A stretch of DNA of 64,000 bases from Patella vulgata (Eukaryota; Mollusca; Gastropoda; Patellidae), in contig NC_065883.2 of NCBI RefSeq assembly GCF_932274485.2, positions 78,650,559 through 78,714,558 of the forward strand. Reading direction: 5' to 3'. Positions 1 to 10,510 of this stretch are shown piece after piece. A program made the translations under genes and the position numbers. Below the pieces are notes generated by a model. The model was not told where the DNA came from. It saw only the letters and a list, made by a program, of their open reading frames with translations, and ran no database searches. Positions within the stretch are counted from its first letter, which is position 1; each line of letters starts with the position of its first letter.

Positions 1-20
1 TTCTTTCGGTGGGCGCCACG

Positions 21-204
21 GCGGCCGGATGGCCGAATGGTTAGCGCGTGCGCGTTGTATGGTAAGGTATGCGATTGAGTCAACTGACGGTTGTATGTGA
101 CAAGGAGTATAGTCCCTAAATGACCGGGTTTGTGTCAAGTGGACTTTAAACTCCATTTCTCTCTCTCTCTGTCTCTCTCTCTCACTCTCTCTCTCTCTCT
201 CTCA
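21..204 (+). mobile_element. SINE-I copy, core deleted
   Basis: A tRNA-like head (GGATGGCCGAATGGTTAGC) opens the element. Only fragments of the middle follow, then the conserved 3' part (GTGTCAAGTGGAC, CTCCATTTC) and a (TC)n tail. Intact copies in this window have a longer core with TCCTCCGGTTTCCTCCCAC, missing here. SINE-I is my working name for this family; the core resembles that of metazoan SINEs with a shared central domain. Confidence 0.8.
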
Positions 205-430
205 ACCCCGTCGATAAATTTGGAAGCGTTGCAAAATGAAAACGTCGTTAAAGCCTATTTCATTTGATTTGATTAGAGAAATTAGTAAGCTACACGTGTC
301 CTTTGATTGTACATCATTAATCCCTGCTAATCGCTTTAAGAATGTCCTGCATAATGACTTCCAATCACAAAGCGATGATCGGGAAGTCAACGAAGGGTCA
401 AGGAAACGGGGATTTAATCTAAATACCATT
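205..430. other. Unassigned single-copy-looking stretch
   Basis: No gene, RNA or repeat recognised. A short open frame exists but has no coding-like features or family motif. Confidence 0.4.
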
Positions 431-613
431 AACAGCTGATCCAGAGACGAGGGGACTGGAGGTATCGCCGCGCTGTATCTACACGTATTTGAACAGCCGG
501 TCCAGTGACGAGGGGACTGGGGATGTCGCCGCGCCTTATCTACACGTATATGAACAGCCGGTCCAGTGACAATTGGACTGGGGATATCGCCGCACCTTAC
601 CTACATGCATTTG
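431..613. repeat. 61-bp tandem repeat, three copies
   Basis: Units begin at 431, 492 and 553 with a degenerate start of a fourth at 614. Each carries GGTCCAGTGACGAGGGGACT or a variant and GTATCGCCGCG or a variant. The copies differ by several substitutions, so the array is not very recent. Confidence 0.85.
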
Positions 614-894
614 AACAACGGATCATCCATGCAGAGAAAACGAGACAGAGGAATTGTCACACCTCCTTATCTACACCGAATTAAGGTTTCAAACTAAAAA
701 CATTTAAATATAATGTTGGTGTTTTCTGCCCAGCACCGGAAATAGCTTCATGATGGTTTTGTGTTATGCCAGTTGAGGAACACAGAACAAACTGTGACGT
801 TCAAAGTCACCCAGGAGCCACGTGGCTCAGAAAGCGTGGTTTCATTGACGTTTAGTTGTTCGGGTGACGTGCACGTACAATAGCCATTGAAACT
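614..894. other. No feature recognised
   Basis: Unique-looking sequence between a minisatellite and a SINE. No open frame of note. Confidence 0.4.
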
Positions 895-1152
895 TGGAGA
901 GAGAGAAAGAGACAGAGGGAGAGAGAGGGGGAGGGGTTAACGTCCACTCGACACAAACTGGGTCATTTCCGGACTAACACATGGTTCAATTTTATGTCAA
1001 TAATTAGCAGTGAGAGGAAACCGTTGGACCCGGAGAAAACCCACGAGGTTGGACAGGCGACCGTAAACTTTGTCACGTACAATCGGGGAATCGAAACCTC
1101 GCTAAGTGACTTATAATGCACCGCGCCCGGGCTAACTATTCGTCTATCCACC
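895..1152 (-). mobile_element. SINE-I copy
   Basis: Read on the minus strand: damaged tRNA-like head, core with CTCGTGGGTTTTCTCCGGGT, 3' part GTGTCGAGTGGACGTTAAC and a purine/pyrimidine tail (GA-rich on the plus strand). Diverged, with a core deletion. Confidence 0.85.
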
Positions 1153-1547
1153 CATCACCCTCCACCCTCTACCCCCACCCCACACACACCCCTTTACAAT
1201 TGGAAATCGATGAACAGGAGTCTAGTTGGTGACGAAACGTAGGTCGTTAAACCCCATTTCATTTCATTTCAAAATCCCTCTACTGACAATCCACGGCTTG
1301 AAATTAACCAGAAAATTGAGTACAGTATTTTCTATAAGTTATGATTGTTTAAAATGGTACGGTTCGAACATGTCATAGTTTGGTTATTGCTCTAGACAAT
1401 GAGTAGCGTAGTACTATATGTCGATCAGAAACCGAGCATGACGTCATTGATGTCATCTTGGAATTAAAGGACAATGGATGTCTAAGGAACAAGCATGCCA
1501 TGCGTAGGGACCACATCTCCTCAACGAGAAACACAGATGGTCTCAGA

Positions 1548-1550
1548 TGG

Positions 1551-1581
<31 letters not shown>

Positions 1582-1828
1582 GGGGTTTAACGTCTACTCG
1601 ACACAAACTAGGTCATGGTTCAGTTTTATTTCAATAATTCGCTTGGGCGTAGGGGTCTTTAGCAGTGGGGGGAAACCGGAGGACCCGGAGAAAACCCACG
1701 AGGTTGGTCATGCGACCCTACTCCTTGTCACGTACAACTGCGGAATCAAAACCACGCCAGTTGACTCAATGACAGACCGTATGATACAGCGCGCACGTGC
1801 TAAACAATTCGGCCATCCAACCCCCGGC
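1548..1828 (-). mobile_element. SINE-I copy, near full length
   Basis: A (GA)n run marks the tail, followed by GGGGTTTAACGTC, the core, and the complete head ending GGCCATCCAACCCC. About 280 bp, one of the best copies for a consensus. Confidence 0.9.
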
Positions 1829-1849
1829 CCCAGATGGTATATGGGCGTT

Positions 1850-2200
1850 TATCAAATCGAATGTGCGCTTTAGTACATGTAGACTAAACATAAAATCATT
1901 ATGTCGTCTCTAGGGGAGACGAAGTGTGTATTATACCGCGCCGAACGGACTCACGGAGGATTCGTCCGTCATTCAATCCTTATTTTGTTTCCGTAGCTTA
2001 TTTGATAAACCGTTGACGATATATTATTCTGTTCGCATATCAACCTATGTCTTCTGTTAATTAGACATTTCATGGCTTTAATCATATTTGTGTTTCCATG
2101 GAAACCAAGTTTTGTTTAGGATATAATCATCTCGTACACTAACAATGTGTATTAAACTCCAGTTTCTCTGGATTTTCCATTCCAGTATGGTTTTCTCTTG
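1850..2200. other. No feature recognised
   Basis: Unique-looking AT-rich sequence. No coding signal. Confidence 0.35.
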
Positions 2201-2204
2201 TCCG

Positions 2205-2700
2205 TGTTGCAGGGCGGATGGTCTGCCAAGTACCATCTCGTATAAGTTCATCCAGAATTTCTAGCGTGGTTTTCCCTTGTCAGTGGTGCAGTGCGGATGG
2301 TCTGCCAAGAGAAGGCGTCCAGTACCGTCTCGTATAAGTTCATCCAGAATTTCCGGCGTGGTTTTCCCTTGTCAGTGGTGCAGTGCGGATGGTCTGCCAA
2401 GAGAAGGCGTCCAGTACCGTCTCGTATAAGTTCATCCAGAATTTCCGGCGTGGTTTTCCCTTGTCAGTGGTGCAGTGCGGATGGTCTGCCAAGAGAAGGC
2501 GTCCAGTACCGTCTCGTATAAGTTCATCCAGAATTTCCGGCGTGGTTTTCCCTTGTCAGTGGTGCAGTGCGGATGGTCTGCCAAGGGAAGGCGTCCAGTA
2601 CCGTCTCGTATAAGTCCATCCAGAATTTCCAGCGTGGTTTTCCTTTGTCAGTGGTGCAGGGCGGATGGTCTGCCAAGAAACAGCGTCCAGTAGATCCGAT
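2205..2700 (+). repeat. 92-bp tandem array derived from SINE-II
   Basis: About five units with a 92-bp step (successive ATGs at 2291, 2383, 2475, 2567). Each unit is the middle of SINE-II: TTCATCCAGAATTTCCGGCG, then CCCTTGTCAGTGGTGCAG. The central units are almost identical and the outer ones diverged. Because 92 is not a multiple of three, repeated overlapping open frames appear; they are by-products, not genes. Confidence 0.95.
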
Positions 2701-2918
2701 GGATGAAATATCAAGGTTTCGTATACGACGTTATAGAACCCTTGATAGTTCAAATTAAAAATAACCTACCGTATGACGCATCTCCGTTTTTATTAGCTCG
2801 ATTGGTGCAGAAAAATAGGACGTTAAACCCCATTTCATATCATGTGTGTGGGTGGGCATGTGATGTCAAGAGACGTGATTAATTGGTCGCTAAAATAGTG
2901 TTTTTTACGGCATATCAT

Positions 2919-3280
2919 TAATCAGATTAAAACACAGACCCTATTTCGTTTCGTTTTTTATAGTTTTATAGTTCAAAATTTCGTTTTACTTGCCTTTACT
3001 ACACTAGGATCTGGAAGAGTTGTTATTATTGACGTGTTCTGAATGATGAGAGGGATTAGCCAATGAAACGTTCTGTTTAGGCGAGCTGTTGGCGTGAGGT
3101 GCGCGGAACTGTGGGTAATCCACTAGAAACATTAATGCTGATTGGTTAATCAAATGTCTGACGTCATAGGTCAAAAGCCGCTCTATGACCACTGACGCAA
3201 CCTCCCAAAACAACTGGTGTAGGCCATCGAAAGTATAAAAAAACGAACCGAAATATAGATTTGTAATTTAATTAGATTGG
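2919..3280 (-). mobile_element. MITE family M9, copy 1, with 9-bp target duplication
   Basis: A 362-bp non-autonomous DNA transposon. Its ends are inverted: AATCAGATTAAAACACAGA at the left against the complement of TAATTAGATTGG at the right, each followed by CGTTTCGTTTT-like sequence. Flanks GCATATCAT (2910-2918) and GCATTTCAT (3281-3289) match at 8 of 9 bases. A 9-bp duplication is usual for Mutator-like elements, but no transposase is present, so the superfamily is inferred. Confidence 0.88.
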
Positions 3281-3389
3281 GCATTTCATCACAGTTGATA
3301 ATTTTGAGTGTAATAGTAATGTACAGATCTTCCTAAGCAGTATTGAGCTTACACATCGCAGAAATACTATCGAACATACAGGAATCATT

Positions 3390-3606
3390 CTATGGGGTTT
3401 AACGTCCACTCGACACAAACTGGGTTATTTCGGGACTAACACATGGTTTAATTTTATTTCAATAATTCGCTTGCTCGTAGGCATTTTTAGCAGTGGGGGG
3501 GGGGGGGGAACCGGAGGACCAACGTGGTTGGACAGGCCACGTACAACCGAGAAGAAACTCCAAGTTAGCGAATCAACGTCTTACTCGCTGAGTCACCGCG
3601 GCTCCT
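3390..3606 (-). mobile_element. Chimeric SINE: SINE-I body, SINE-II head
   Basis: The plus strand runs through the SINE-I 3' part and core (AACGTCCACTCGACACAAAC), then at about 3555-3562 switches to the head of SINE-II (TTAGCGAATCAACGTCTTAC, ending CACCGCGGCTCC). A G-run lies inside. It is either a template-switch chimera or an unlucky insertion junction. Confidence 0.7.
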
Positions 3607-3972
3607 AATTATATTATAAGCGAGTAATTGAAATGGCACCACGTATAATTGATGAATGTAAGACAAAATAATTATCGTATAGTCAGTTCGTTATTCCCAT
3701 CCGTTCATTTCCGTCCATTTCCCTTTTGTGATAAACATAGCTCACAGAACCAAAATCTAATAAACCCGATCTCATATTGCGAGAAGCCAAGATCACATAA
3801 CACCCACCATTGTCCCGGTCCTTTTAGTATTACACGTGTCGTATCACATTGATAAACAGATATATTTGTTTAATTTAATGTTAAAGTTGTTAAGACTCTT
3901 TGATTAAGATTAAGATCGAATATTGACTAATGATGGCCGGATGTGTAACTTTATTACTGAAGGGGTTTAACA

Positions 3973-4869
3973 GTGACAAATTAAATTGATGTATAACTTT
4001 CATCAAATTGAACGATCATTTAGGTGCATAGACCATACTTACCCCCCCCCCCCTCCCCCCAGGCGGTTTTTGATAAGATATGATATTAAATTTTTAACTC
4101 TGTTAGACACTACTGTCTGTGATCTAATTAAACATAAGGATTTTTATTTTGAGCTAAACTCCAGAACAAAGTGTCTGTTCAAAGCGCTAACAAAACTAAG
4201 TTTATCTGTATGAAGTATTAAACAGGTATGTCTTTAAACGTGACTTAAATATTGTTAGTGACGAGGCAGATTTGAGAGAAACGGGTAGTGAATTCCACTT
4301 AATTGCAGCTGTAACTTCCAAGGACTTGAATCCAAATGATTTCAATTTCCATGTAGGCACAACTAAGTTAAGTTGAGACTGAGATCTAAGATTTCTTGGT
4401 GGTTGGTAAAGTCTGAAAATATTATTCAAGTACTACGCAGGAATTAATCCCATATGTCCTTTACATACGGAAATACGCAGTGGTCAGTTAATCATACCAT
4501 GACGTGATGAATAGACAATTCCATATATGATCATGACTCTTATCCATTTTCCCTGTTGTCCGACCCTATATAACCAGGAGTTTGCTGACAGACGAGCGGG
4601 GGGGGGGGGGGGGCAGGGGGGCGAGAGGAGCAGAGACCGGTGAATGGGCTCATCCAAATTCAGCCGCTGCCGAGAAAGAAGGTTGGAATGGTTGAAATGT
4701 AGCCATATACTATATTACTATATTAATTCACCGTGTTGATGTTTAATTTATGTTCCCGATGTAGTTTAGTTCCTGTTGTATTTATGTAGTTGTTTCATAT
4801 TTTGTTCCTGGTGTTAATGAATGATATATTTACTAAACTGATATCTGTTATCAATAAAATAGTGATACA
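3973..4869 (+). mobile_element. Solo LTR-like fossil, interrupted by a LINE
   Basis: Matches 51888-52494 in reverse orientation on both sides of a LINE insertion (about 4132-4438). It contains a TATATAA motif followed by a conserved block and AATAAAA near the 3' end, as in an LTR. The flanks TAACA (3968-3972 and 4870-4874) form a 5-bp duplication. The two copies are clearly diverged, so it is old. No internal retroelement genes adjoin it. A non-LTR origin remains possible. Confidence 0.55.
4132..4438 (-). mobile_element. 5'-truncated LINE, reverse transcriptase C-terminus
   Basis: The minus strand encodes a 75-residue frame (4429-4202) with the signature WNSLPVSLKSASSLTIFKSR followed by LKTYLF. 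This is the typical end of reverse transcriptases of Jockey/L2/CR1-type LINEs. The 3' UTR lies at lower coordinates, ending in an AT-rich tail with AATAAAAATCC. The copy keeps only the last approximately 300 bp and sits inside the LTR-like repeat. Confidence 0.75.
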
Positions 4870-4945
4870 TAACATCCTACAGACTTGGCTAATGGAGTGT
4901 ACGACGATTGAAATCTTGAGCGGATAGCGATGCTACGGCCTACTT

Positions 4946-5032
4946 ATTTCTTTTTTTTATAAACAATATTTTTATTCAGGATGTCTGATGGGATTGGGGA
5001 ACAGGCTTAGCCTATGTAAAACCCCTCTCCCT
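4946..5032 (-). mobile_element. 87-bp LINE 3' end with target duplication
   Basis: Flanked by GGCCTACTT at 4937-4945 and 5033-5041. Read on the minus strand it ends in CCTGAATAAAAATATTG followed by an A-run, i.e. a poly(A)-like tail, so it is a severely 5'-truncated retroposed LINE or retropseudogene. The family is not identified. Confidence 0.7.
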
Positions 5033-5109
5033 GGCCTACTTTTTTCGAAATCCAACACTCAGTGGTTCTTTTACGTACACGCCAATGTCTACACGGTACC
5101 TCGAATTTC

Positions 5110-5454
5110 AATCTGATTAAAATACAGATCTATATTTCGTTTCGTTTTTTTATACTTTCGATGGCCTACACTACATGAAGATCTGACAAGTTATAGCCAT
5201 AGGTCACGTCAGGGGTCAAAAGACTTATGAGCCTATGACGTCAGACATTTGATTAACCAATCAACATTGATGTTAATAGTGGATTACCCACAGTTCCGTG
5301 CAAAACACACCTAAAGCTCGCCGTATCCCTGACACCATTCAGAACACGAGTTAAATAACAATTCTTCCAGATCCAAGTGTAGTAAAGACAAGTAAAACGA
5401 AATTTTGAACAATAAAAACGAAACGAAATAGGATCTGTGTTTTAACCAGATTGT
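5110..5454 (+). mobile_element. MITE family M9, copy 2
   Basis: 345 bp, same inverted ends as copy 1. The 9-bp flanks TCGAATTTC (5101-5109) and TCGAATTTT (5455-5463) derive from the SINE-II it entered, which proves insertion into the SINE. Confidence 0.92.
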
Positions 5455-5699
5455 TCGAATTTTGTCTCGTACGAACGACTGAACACTAATCCTTACCAGA
5501 ACCCCTATTATGCAAAGTTGACCAGGGGAATCCACGCTGAAATCCGGGTATTCAATATAAAGTAAAATAAATTGCATGTATCCTCGTGGTTTGGGGAGAG
5601 GGGGGGGGGGTGCAATTAGGGGAGTACATGAAAATTCTTTAAACGGTCTGAGAGTGTTACAGCCTGTTTAACACCCACATCCGGTCGGCTCCCACACTT

Positions 5700-5920
5700 A
5701 TGTATCTACTAGAAGAATGCTCGGCTTCGCTCGGGGGTCATAACCGAAACCGGAAGTGGTAGACTAACGCCACCTGGCCTATGTTACTCCCCGGTCCGAG
5801 CTACCCCTATACCCCAAATTTCAGACTCGGGGCAGACCTAGTGTAGCCGCCAACCCCGAACAGACAGACAAACAGACAGACAAACGACAGTCACAAATAT
5901 TAGTATCTATCTATTAAACG
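5700..5920. repeat. Interspersed repeat R5.7, copy 1
   Basis: A block of about 215 bp, almost identical to 19850-20045: CTAGAAGAATGC at the start, CCACCTGGCCTATGTTACTC in the middle, and a CAGACAGACAAAC simple repeat at the end. The high identity of the two copies suggests recent activity. It may be the 3' end of a larger retroelement; no coding part is seen. Confidence 0.8.
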
Positions 5921-6340
5921 GCCAGATTTATCGTATGCAAATATTTATTTTTTCCTGTAAAGAAAGTTAGCATTCGTTATTAAAGTTGAATACTAAATGA
6001 CGGTCGTTAGTTGACATGAATTCTTAATACCCTCCGGATTATTCAAATCATCCAATTCTCCAATCACGATGTTATAACGAAGTTAAACTCGTGTTCGATA
6101 CCAAGCGCGGATCCGAGTTTTATTTACCATAGCGGCATATTCTCAAGATGTTTTGTGCTTCGCCATGCTCGGCCCCTGTATGTTTCAATAGTTCAGAATG
6201 CAGGGCGTGAGAGGCAAAAGGCGTCTAGTCGATCGGATGGGACGCAAAACAGGGATCCCATGTATAAGCAAAACGTTAAAGATCTCCTGGAAGTTGAAAT
6301 CAAAATCTGATTAGTCCGTAATGTACATCTTTACTAGGGG

Positions 6341-6854
6341 GGGTTGGGTGGCCGAATGGTTAGTGTGTGCGTGCTGTATCATAAGGTCTGTCATTGTGTC
6401 AACTGTCGTGGTTTCGAATCCCCGGTTGTACGTGACAAGGAGTAGGATCGCCTGTCCATCCTCGTGGGTTTCCTCCGGGTCCTTCGGTTTCCTCCCACTG
6501 CTAAAGACCCCTACGTGCAAGCTAATTATTAAAATAAAATTGAACTATATGTTAGTACCGAAATATCCTAGTGTGTGTCGAGTGGACGTTAAACCCCATT
6601 TGGGTGGCCGAATGGTTAGTGTGTGCGTGCTGTATCATAAGGTCTGTCATTGTGTCAACTGTCGTGGTTTCGAATCCCCGGTTGTACGTGACAAGGAGTA
6701 GGATCGCCTGTCCATCCTCGTGGGTTTCCTCCGGGTCCTCCGGTTTCCTCCCACTGCTAAAGACCCCTACGTGCAAGCTAATTATTAAAATAAAATTGAA
6801 CTATATGTTAGTACCGAAATGACCTAGTGTGTGTCGAGTGGACGTTAAACCCCA

Positions 6855-6885
<31 letters not shown>

Positions 6886-6940
6886 ATCTCCTCTCTCTCT
6901 CTCTCTCTCTCTCTCGCTCTCTCTCCCTCTCTCCATTTTC
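6341..6940 (+). mobile_element. Head-to-tail SINE-I dimer
   Basis: Two nearly identical units with a 257-bp step (heads at 6345 and 6602). The first ends at GACGTTAAACCCCATT and passes directly into the second head without a (TC)n tail. Only the second carries the tail (about 6857-6940). The units differ by very few bases, so either a dimeric transcript was inserted or a local duplication occurred recently. Confidence 0.92.
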
Positions 6941-7307
6941 ACTATCTAGACTGGTGGAGAACAGTAGAACGTTAAATACAATTTCATTTAATTTCCATTT
7001 CCATAAAAAAATATCTGAGTGGGTTGACTGTCGGTTATATATGTACAATTATTTTTTTGAAAGAGTAATTATAAAAACTAGACCTGGCAAAGTGCCATGT
7101 TTGGGAGTTTTTATACTAGATTATCACAACCGTATACAATAAGTAATGTTTGTTGTTGACCATGTCTTCATAAAATTAAAGATAAAAATTAAATGGTGAA
7201 CCCGTGACCTATTGGTTAGATACATATCCTTCAAGATGCATTTTTTAATATAGGTAGTCTGCTAAGGATTCCTGCGTACAAGAAAAATACATCGTCTTCA
7301 AAGGGAA

Positions 7308-7492
7308 GAGTTAACTGGCGGGGTGTACGTGACAAGGAGTAGAGTCGCCTGCCCAACCTCCGGTTTCCTCCCACTGCTAAAGACCCCTACACGCAAGCGA
7401 ATTATTGAAATAAAATTGAACCATGTGCTAGTTCCTAAATGAACTAGTTTGTGTTGAGTGGACGTTAAACCCCATTTCTCTCTCTCTCTCTC
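7308..7492 (+). mobile_element. 5'-truncated SINE-I with long target duplication
   Basis: The copy begins within the core (GTGTACGTGACAAGGAGTAG) and ends in (TC)n. About 28 bp beginning CAAGAAAAATAC is repeated on each side (7279-7306 and 7492-7520) with two mismatches. This supports target-primed insertion by a LINE machinery. Confidence 0.85.
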
Positions 7493-7520
7493 AAGAAAAA
7501 TACTTCGTCTTCAAAGGAAA

Positions 7521-8050
7521 ATTAATCGAAAAACATTTCTTCACATTTATGGCTTAATCCACCCATTTGTAATGTATTCTGAAAGTTTCAAGTCGAAATC
7601 TTCACAAATAAAAAAAGTTACGCTCAGAATGTTCTATGTTTTCACTTTCGAGCTTAAAATTAGGCCATACACATGTGTTGTAGATGTCATAGTGTTTGAA
7701 GTTAAATCTTGTGAAGTACAAACAGCTAAAAACTGGTGAAAACCGCGTTCGAATTGATTGAAAAAAACCATTTTTTTTTGATGCCTAATATCTTTTTTTT
7801 TCATCTATGACGTAACTTCCTGATAACAATTCTAAAGTTGTATTTATTCATTACGAATTCCAAGTAAATACCTTTCAGGTAGTATAAAATTTATTTCTAT
7901 TTAATATGTACTTTTTCATAAAAAACGCGAGAATAATCTTTAAAAAAACAATATTTATATCTGCGTTACGTAGATTAACCAAACGCCATAAAAGAGACAC
8001 AGTATTCAATTATCTTATATTCTATGTAAGGTTTAAAGCGAGAATTTCAA
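7521..8050. other. AT-rich stretch without recognised feature
   Basis: Homopolymer-rich sequence. Short open frames have no coding character. Confidence 0.35.
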
Positions 8051-8054
8051 ATTT

Positions 8055-8415
8055 TCTAAGAAAGTCAAAACATAATTATTTCTATGTCATTTGCTCAATA
8101 GGTTATCAAATCATTATTATACGATCATGGGCATTATTTCCCACCCTTAAAAATCTATGACACAGGAAATAACAACACCATTACCTCCCCTGTTTTGCTA
8201 TTGACAACATGGGGCAGTCATTTTCCAACGTTGGAATTTGAAGTTAAAAATGATATTTTTGCCAATTTCTCAGCTGGCAATAGCGAATTATAGGGTTAAT
8301 AGGATTATTCTTTAACAAGTTAGGACTGTTTATAGATACCATCTATTTTAAGGCTTTATTTTAATACATTTTAAAAATATAACTTGAAAATTTGCAATTG
8401 CAACTTTAAAGAGAT
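8055..8415. repeat. Interspersed repeat R8, copy 1
   Basis: About 360 bp aligned with 28735-29105 in the same orientation, sharing AAAACATAATTATTTCTATG at the start and CTGTTTATAGATACCATCTA near the end. Roughly 90% similar by eye. Non-coding; class unknown. Confidence 0.8.
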
Positions 8416-8625
8416 GATTAAAAGGTTTAACTGCCTGTAAAAACTTTTAATTTGAAAGGAAACTTGTGGGTGTATAGGAAATTGTTTTGTTGAGGCCGAG
8501 GATTAGAGCACAGAGGTGAGAAGATTATCGTCTGTATTCACGTGTTTTGTGACATGCGAACCTAATAGTTCGTTCTCAGACTATATTATCAAAAACTATA
8601 ATGTGTACGCCAACTCGACGAGATA

Positions 8626-8899
8626 GAGAAAGAGAGAGGGGGGGGAGAGATAGGGTTTAACGTCCACTCGACACAAACCAGGTCATTTCGGGACAAACAA
8701 ACGGTTCAATTTTTATTTCTATAATTCGTTCTTGCGCGTAGGAGTCTTTAGCAGTGGGAGGAAACCGGAGGACCCCGAGAAAACCCACTTACTCCTTGTG
8801 ACATACAACCGGTGAATCGAAACCACACTAGTTCACTCAATGACAGACCTTATGATACAACGCGCACGTGCTACCAATTCGGCCATCCACCCCCCCCCC
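8626..8899 (-). mobile_element. SINE-I copy
   Basis: Tail side GGGTTTAACGTCCACTCG, partial core and head ending GGCCATCCACCCC. A short SINE-II piece (8930-9040) follows at once. Confidence 0.88.
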
Positions 8900-8929
8900 T
8901 ACCAACTCGACGAATACATGCTACTATCA

Positions 8930-9040
8930 TCGGGGTTTTCCGGTGTGGTTTTCCCCTGTCGGTAGTGCAGAACAGACATATAGACGTACACATTGCCGTA
9001 CAAGTAAAAGATCTCTTGACAGTTGGAATTTGATAGAAGA
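8930..9040 (+). mobile_element. SINE-II fragment
   Basis: TTTTCCGGTGTGGTTTTCCC through AAGATCTCTTGACAGTTGGA follows the SINE-II middle. Both ends are missing. Confidence 0.75.
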
Positions 9041-9264
9041 ATTTGATATCTAATGACATTCAATTACTTTTTAGAATTGTCCGATATCCTCTTACAGTCT
9101 CATATAACAACTTTTGGTCTTTGAAGGATTTATTAGTGAGCAGAAATTCTTCCATGTATCTGTTATCACTCGTCCCTCCAGTCAGTTATAGATAGAGATA
9201 ACTCGTATTTTCCTTTTGCGTTCGTCACTTCCGATTGTTGAAACATTGATTACGCATCTATCGT

Positions 9265-9365
9265 AGCAAAGATCACTGTGATAAAATAATATTTGGAACG
9301 TGTTTAACCAGTCCTATCACATATGTGATAACGACTGGCTCCAATATTGTCCTTTAACAACGATA
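9265..9365. repeat. Copy of TTAA hairpin-bearing repeat
   Basis: Contains CTATCACATATGTGATAACG and CCAATATTGTCCTTTAA. It is the reverse complement of 18130-18235 and shares its core with 15146-15214. Confidence 0.75.
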
Positions 9366-9699
9366 ATTACAAATTTTAAAAACTTAATTTTAATTCCACT
9401 GTTTGATTGGACCAGCCACCCACACAAACATCACTCGACATCGATGAAATATCAGTTATATTCTATTTTTAATAAGTTCATGAAATACTAGTAGCAATAT
9501 ATATTTTTTTAATAATAAGATATTTATGTGGTGTTAATAAATATAAGATCTCATCACGATATTCACTGTGTATTATGTCATCGTATTACCGATGTTATTG
9601 GCGGGAGATCCTTGTCACCTGTCAGGTTACCTGAATCATATGACGTAATCGCATCCTTGAAGTTAATTAAGTTAATTAATTATTCATGAAATGTACACC

Positions 9700-9825
9700 T
9701 ATAAATATTTATATCTTCCGATATCGTCAGTGGTGTGGGTGGTATTAGACCATCCAGTAATGTGACACAACTTCTTTATATCTTCCGACATTGCCAGTGG
9801 TGGAGGTGGTATAAGACCATCCAGT
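9700..9825. repeat. Local direct repeat, two copies
   Basis: TATCTTCCGAYATYGYCAGT followed by a GGTGGTATWAGACCATCCAG block occurs at about 9710-9757 and 9776-9822. Confidence 0.75.
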
Positions 9826-9865
9826 CTTTATAACCAATTTATTTATACGTGGGTCCCCTCAAATT

Positions 9866-10095
9866 TCGGGACTAATATATATATGGTTCAATTTTATTTA
9901 AATAATTCGCTTGCGCGTAGTGGTCTTTAGCAGTGGGAGGAAACCGGAGGACCCGGAGAAAACCCACAAGGTTGGACAGGCGACCCTACTACTTCTCACA
10001 TATAACCGGGGAATCGAAACCACGCCAGTTGACTCAATGGCAGACCTTATAATACAACGCACACGCGCTCACTATTCAGCTCCCCCCCCCCCCCC
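9866..10095 (-). mobile_element. SINE-I copy lacking tail
   Basis: Starts within the 3' part (TTTCGGGACTAATAT) and runs through the core to a head ending in a C-run. The (TC)n side is replaced by unrelated sequence. Confidence 0.85.
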
Positions 10096-10339
10096 GTCCC
10101 CGACTTTGCAATGAAATGGTGTTTAGCGTCTTTCTGCTCTGACTGGGTTTATAAAACGAGAAAGCTTATCAATTTGTCTGGAGTGAATTTTATAGAAACA
10201 AGAGGACAATTCCCCAGATTTAAGTTGAACCAGTCTAGTTTAAAACGTAAGACTTGACGGGGGGCCTGGTTAGGTCAGTGACCAAGTCCTTCGGGTTGTA
10301 AACATTCAGTGTACACGTTCGATTGCACTAACAAGATAG

Positions 10340-10410
10340 AGAGAGAGAGACAGAAAGAGAAATGGGGTTTAACGTCCACTCAACACAAACTAGGTCATTT
10401 CGGGACTAGT
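10340..10410 (-). mobile_element. SINE-I tail fragment
   Basis: Only GGGGTTTAACGTCCACTCAA through CATTTCGGGACTA plus a GA-rich tail remain. A SINE-II fragment (10415-10505) follows it on the plus strand. Confidence 0.75.
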
Positions 10411-10510
10411 ACGAACAAGAACCGTTTCTAGGTGAAATCCGCAGGCCTTAGCGCCGCTGTCTAGGCAGCATTTCCCGTCCTATCACACAATATGACGTAT
10501 GTCCGTTCGT

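Larger units (their letters stand above)
4880..5555 (-). mobile_element. SINE-II copy broken by two nested insertions
   Basis: The pieces CTACGGCCTACTT, CTTTTACGTACACGCC, TCGAATTT, and GACCAGGGGAATCCACGC follow SINE-II order on the minus strand. A short LINE tail and a M9 MITE interrupt it, each with its own target-site duplication. Confidence 0.8.

Noticed and set aside
2291-2758. Four overlapping frames with almost the same 76-residue protein
   Set aside because: They come from a 92-bp tandem array of SINE sequence shifting frame at each unit; no independent gene evidence.
6321-6822. Frames reading WVAEWLVCACCIIRSVIVST
   Set aside because: This is the translated tRNA-like head of SINE-I and recurs wherever that SINE occurs.
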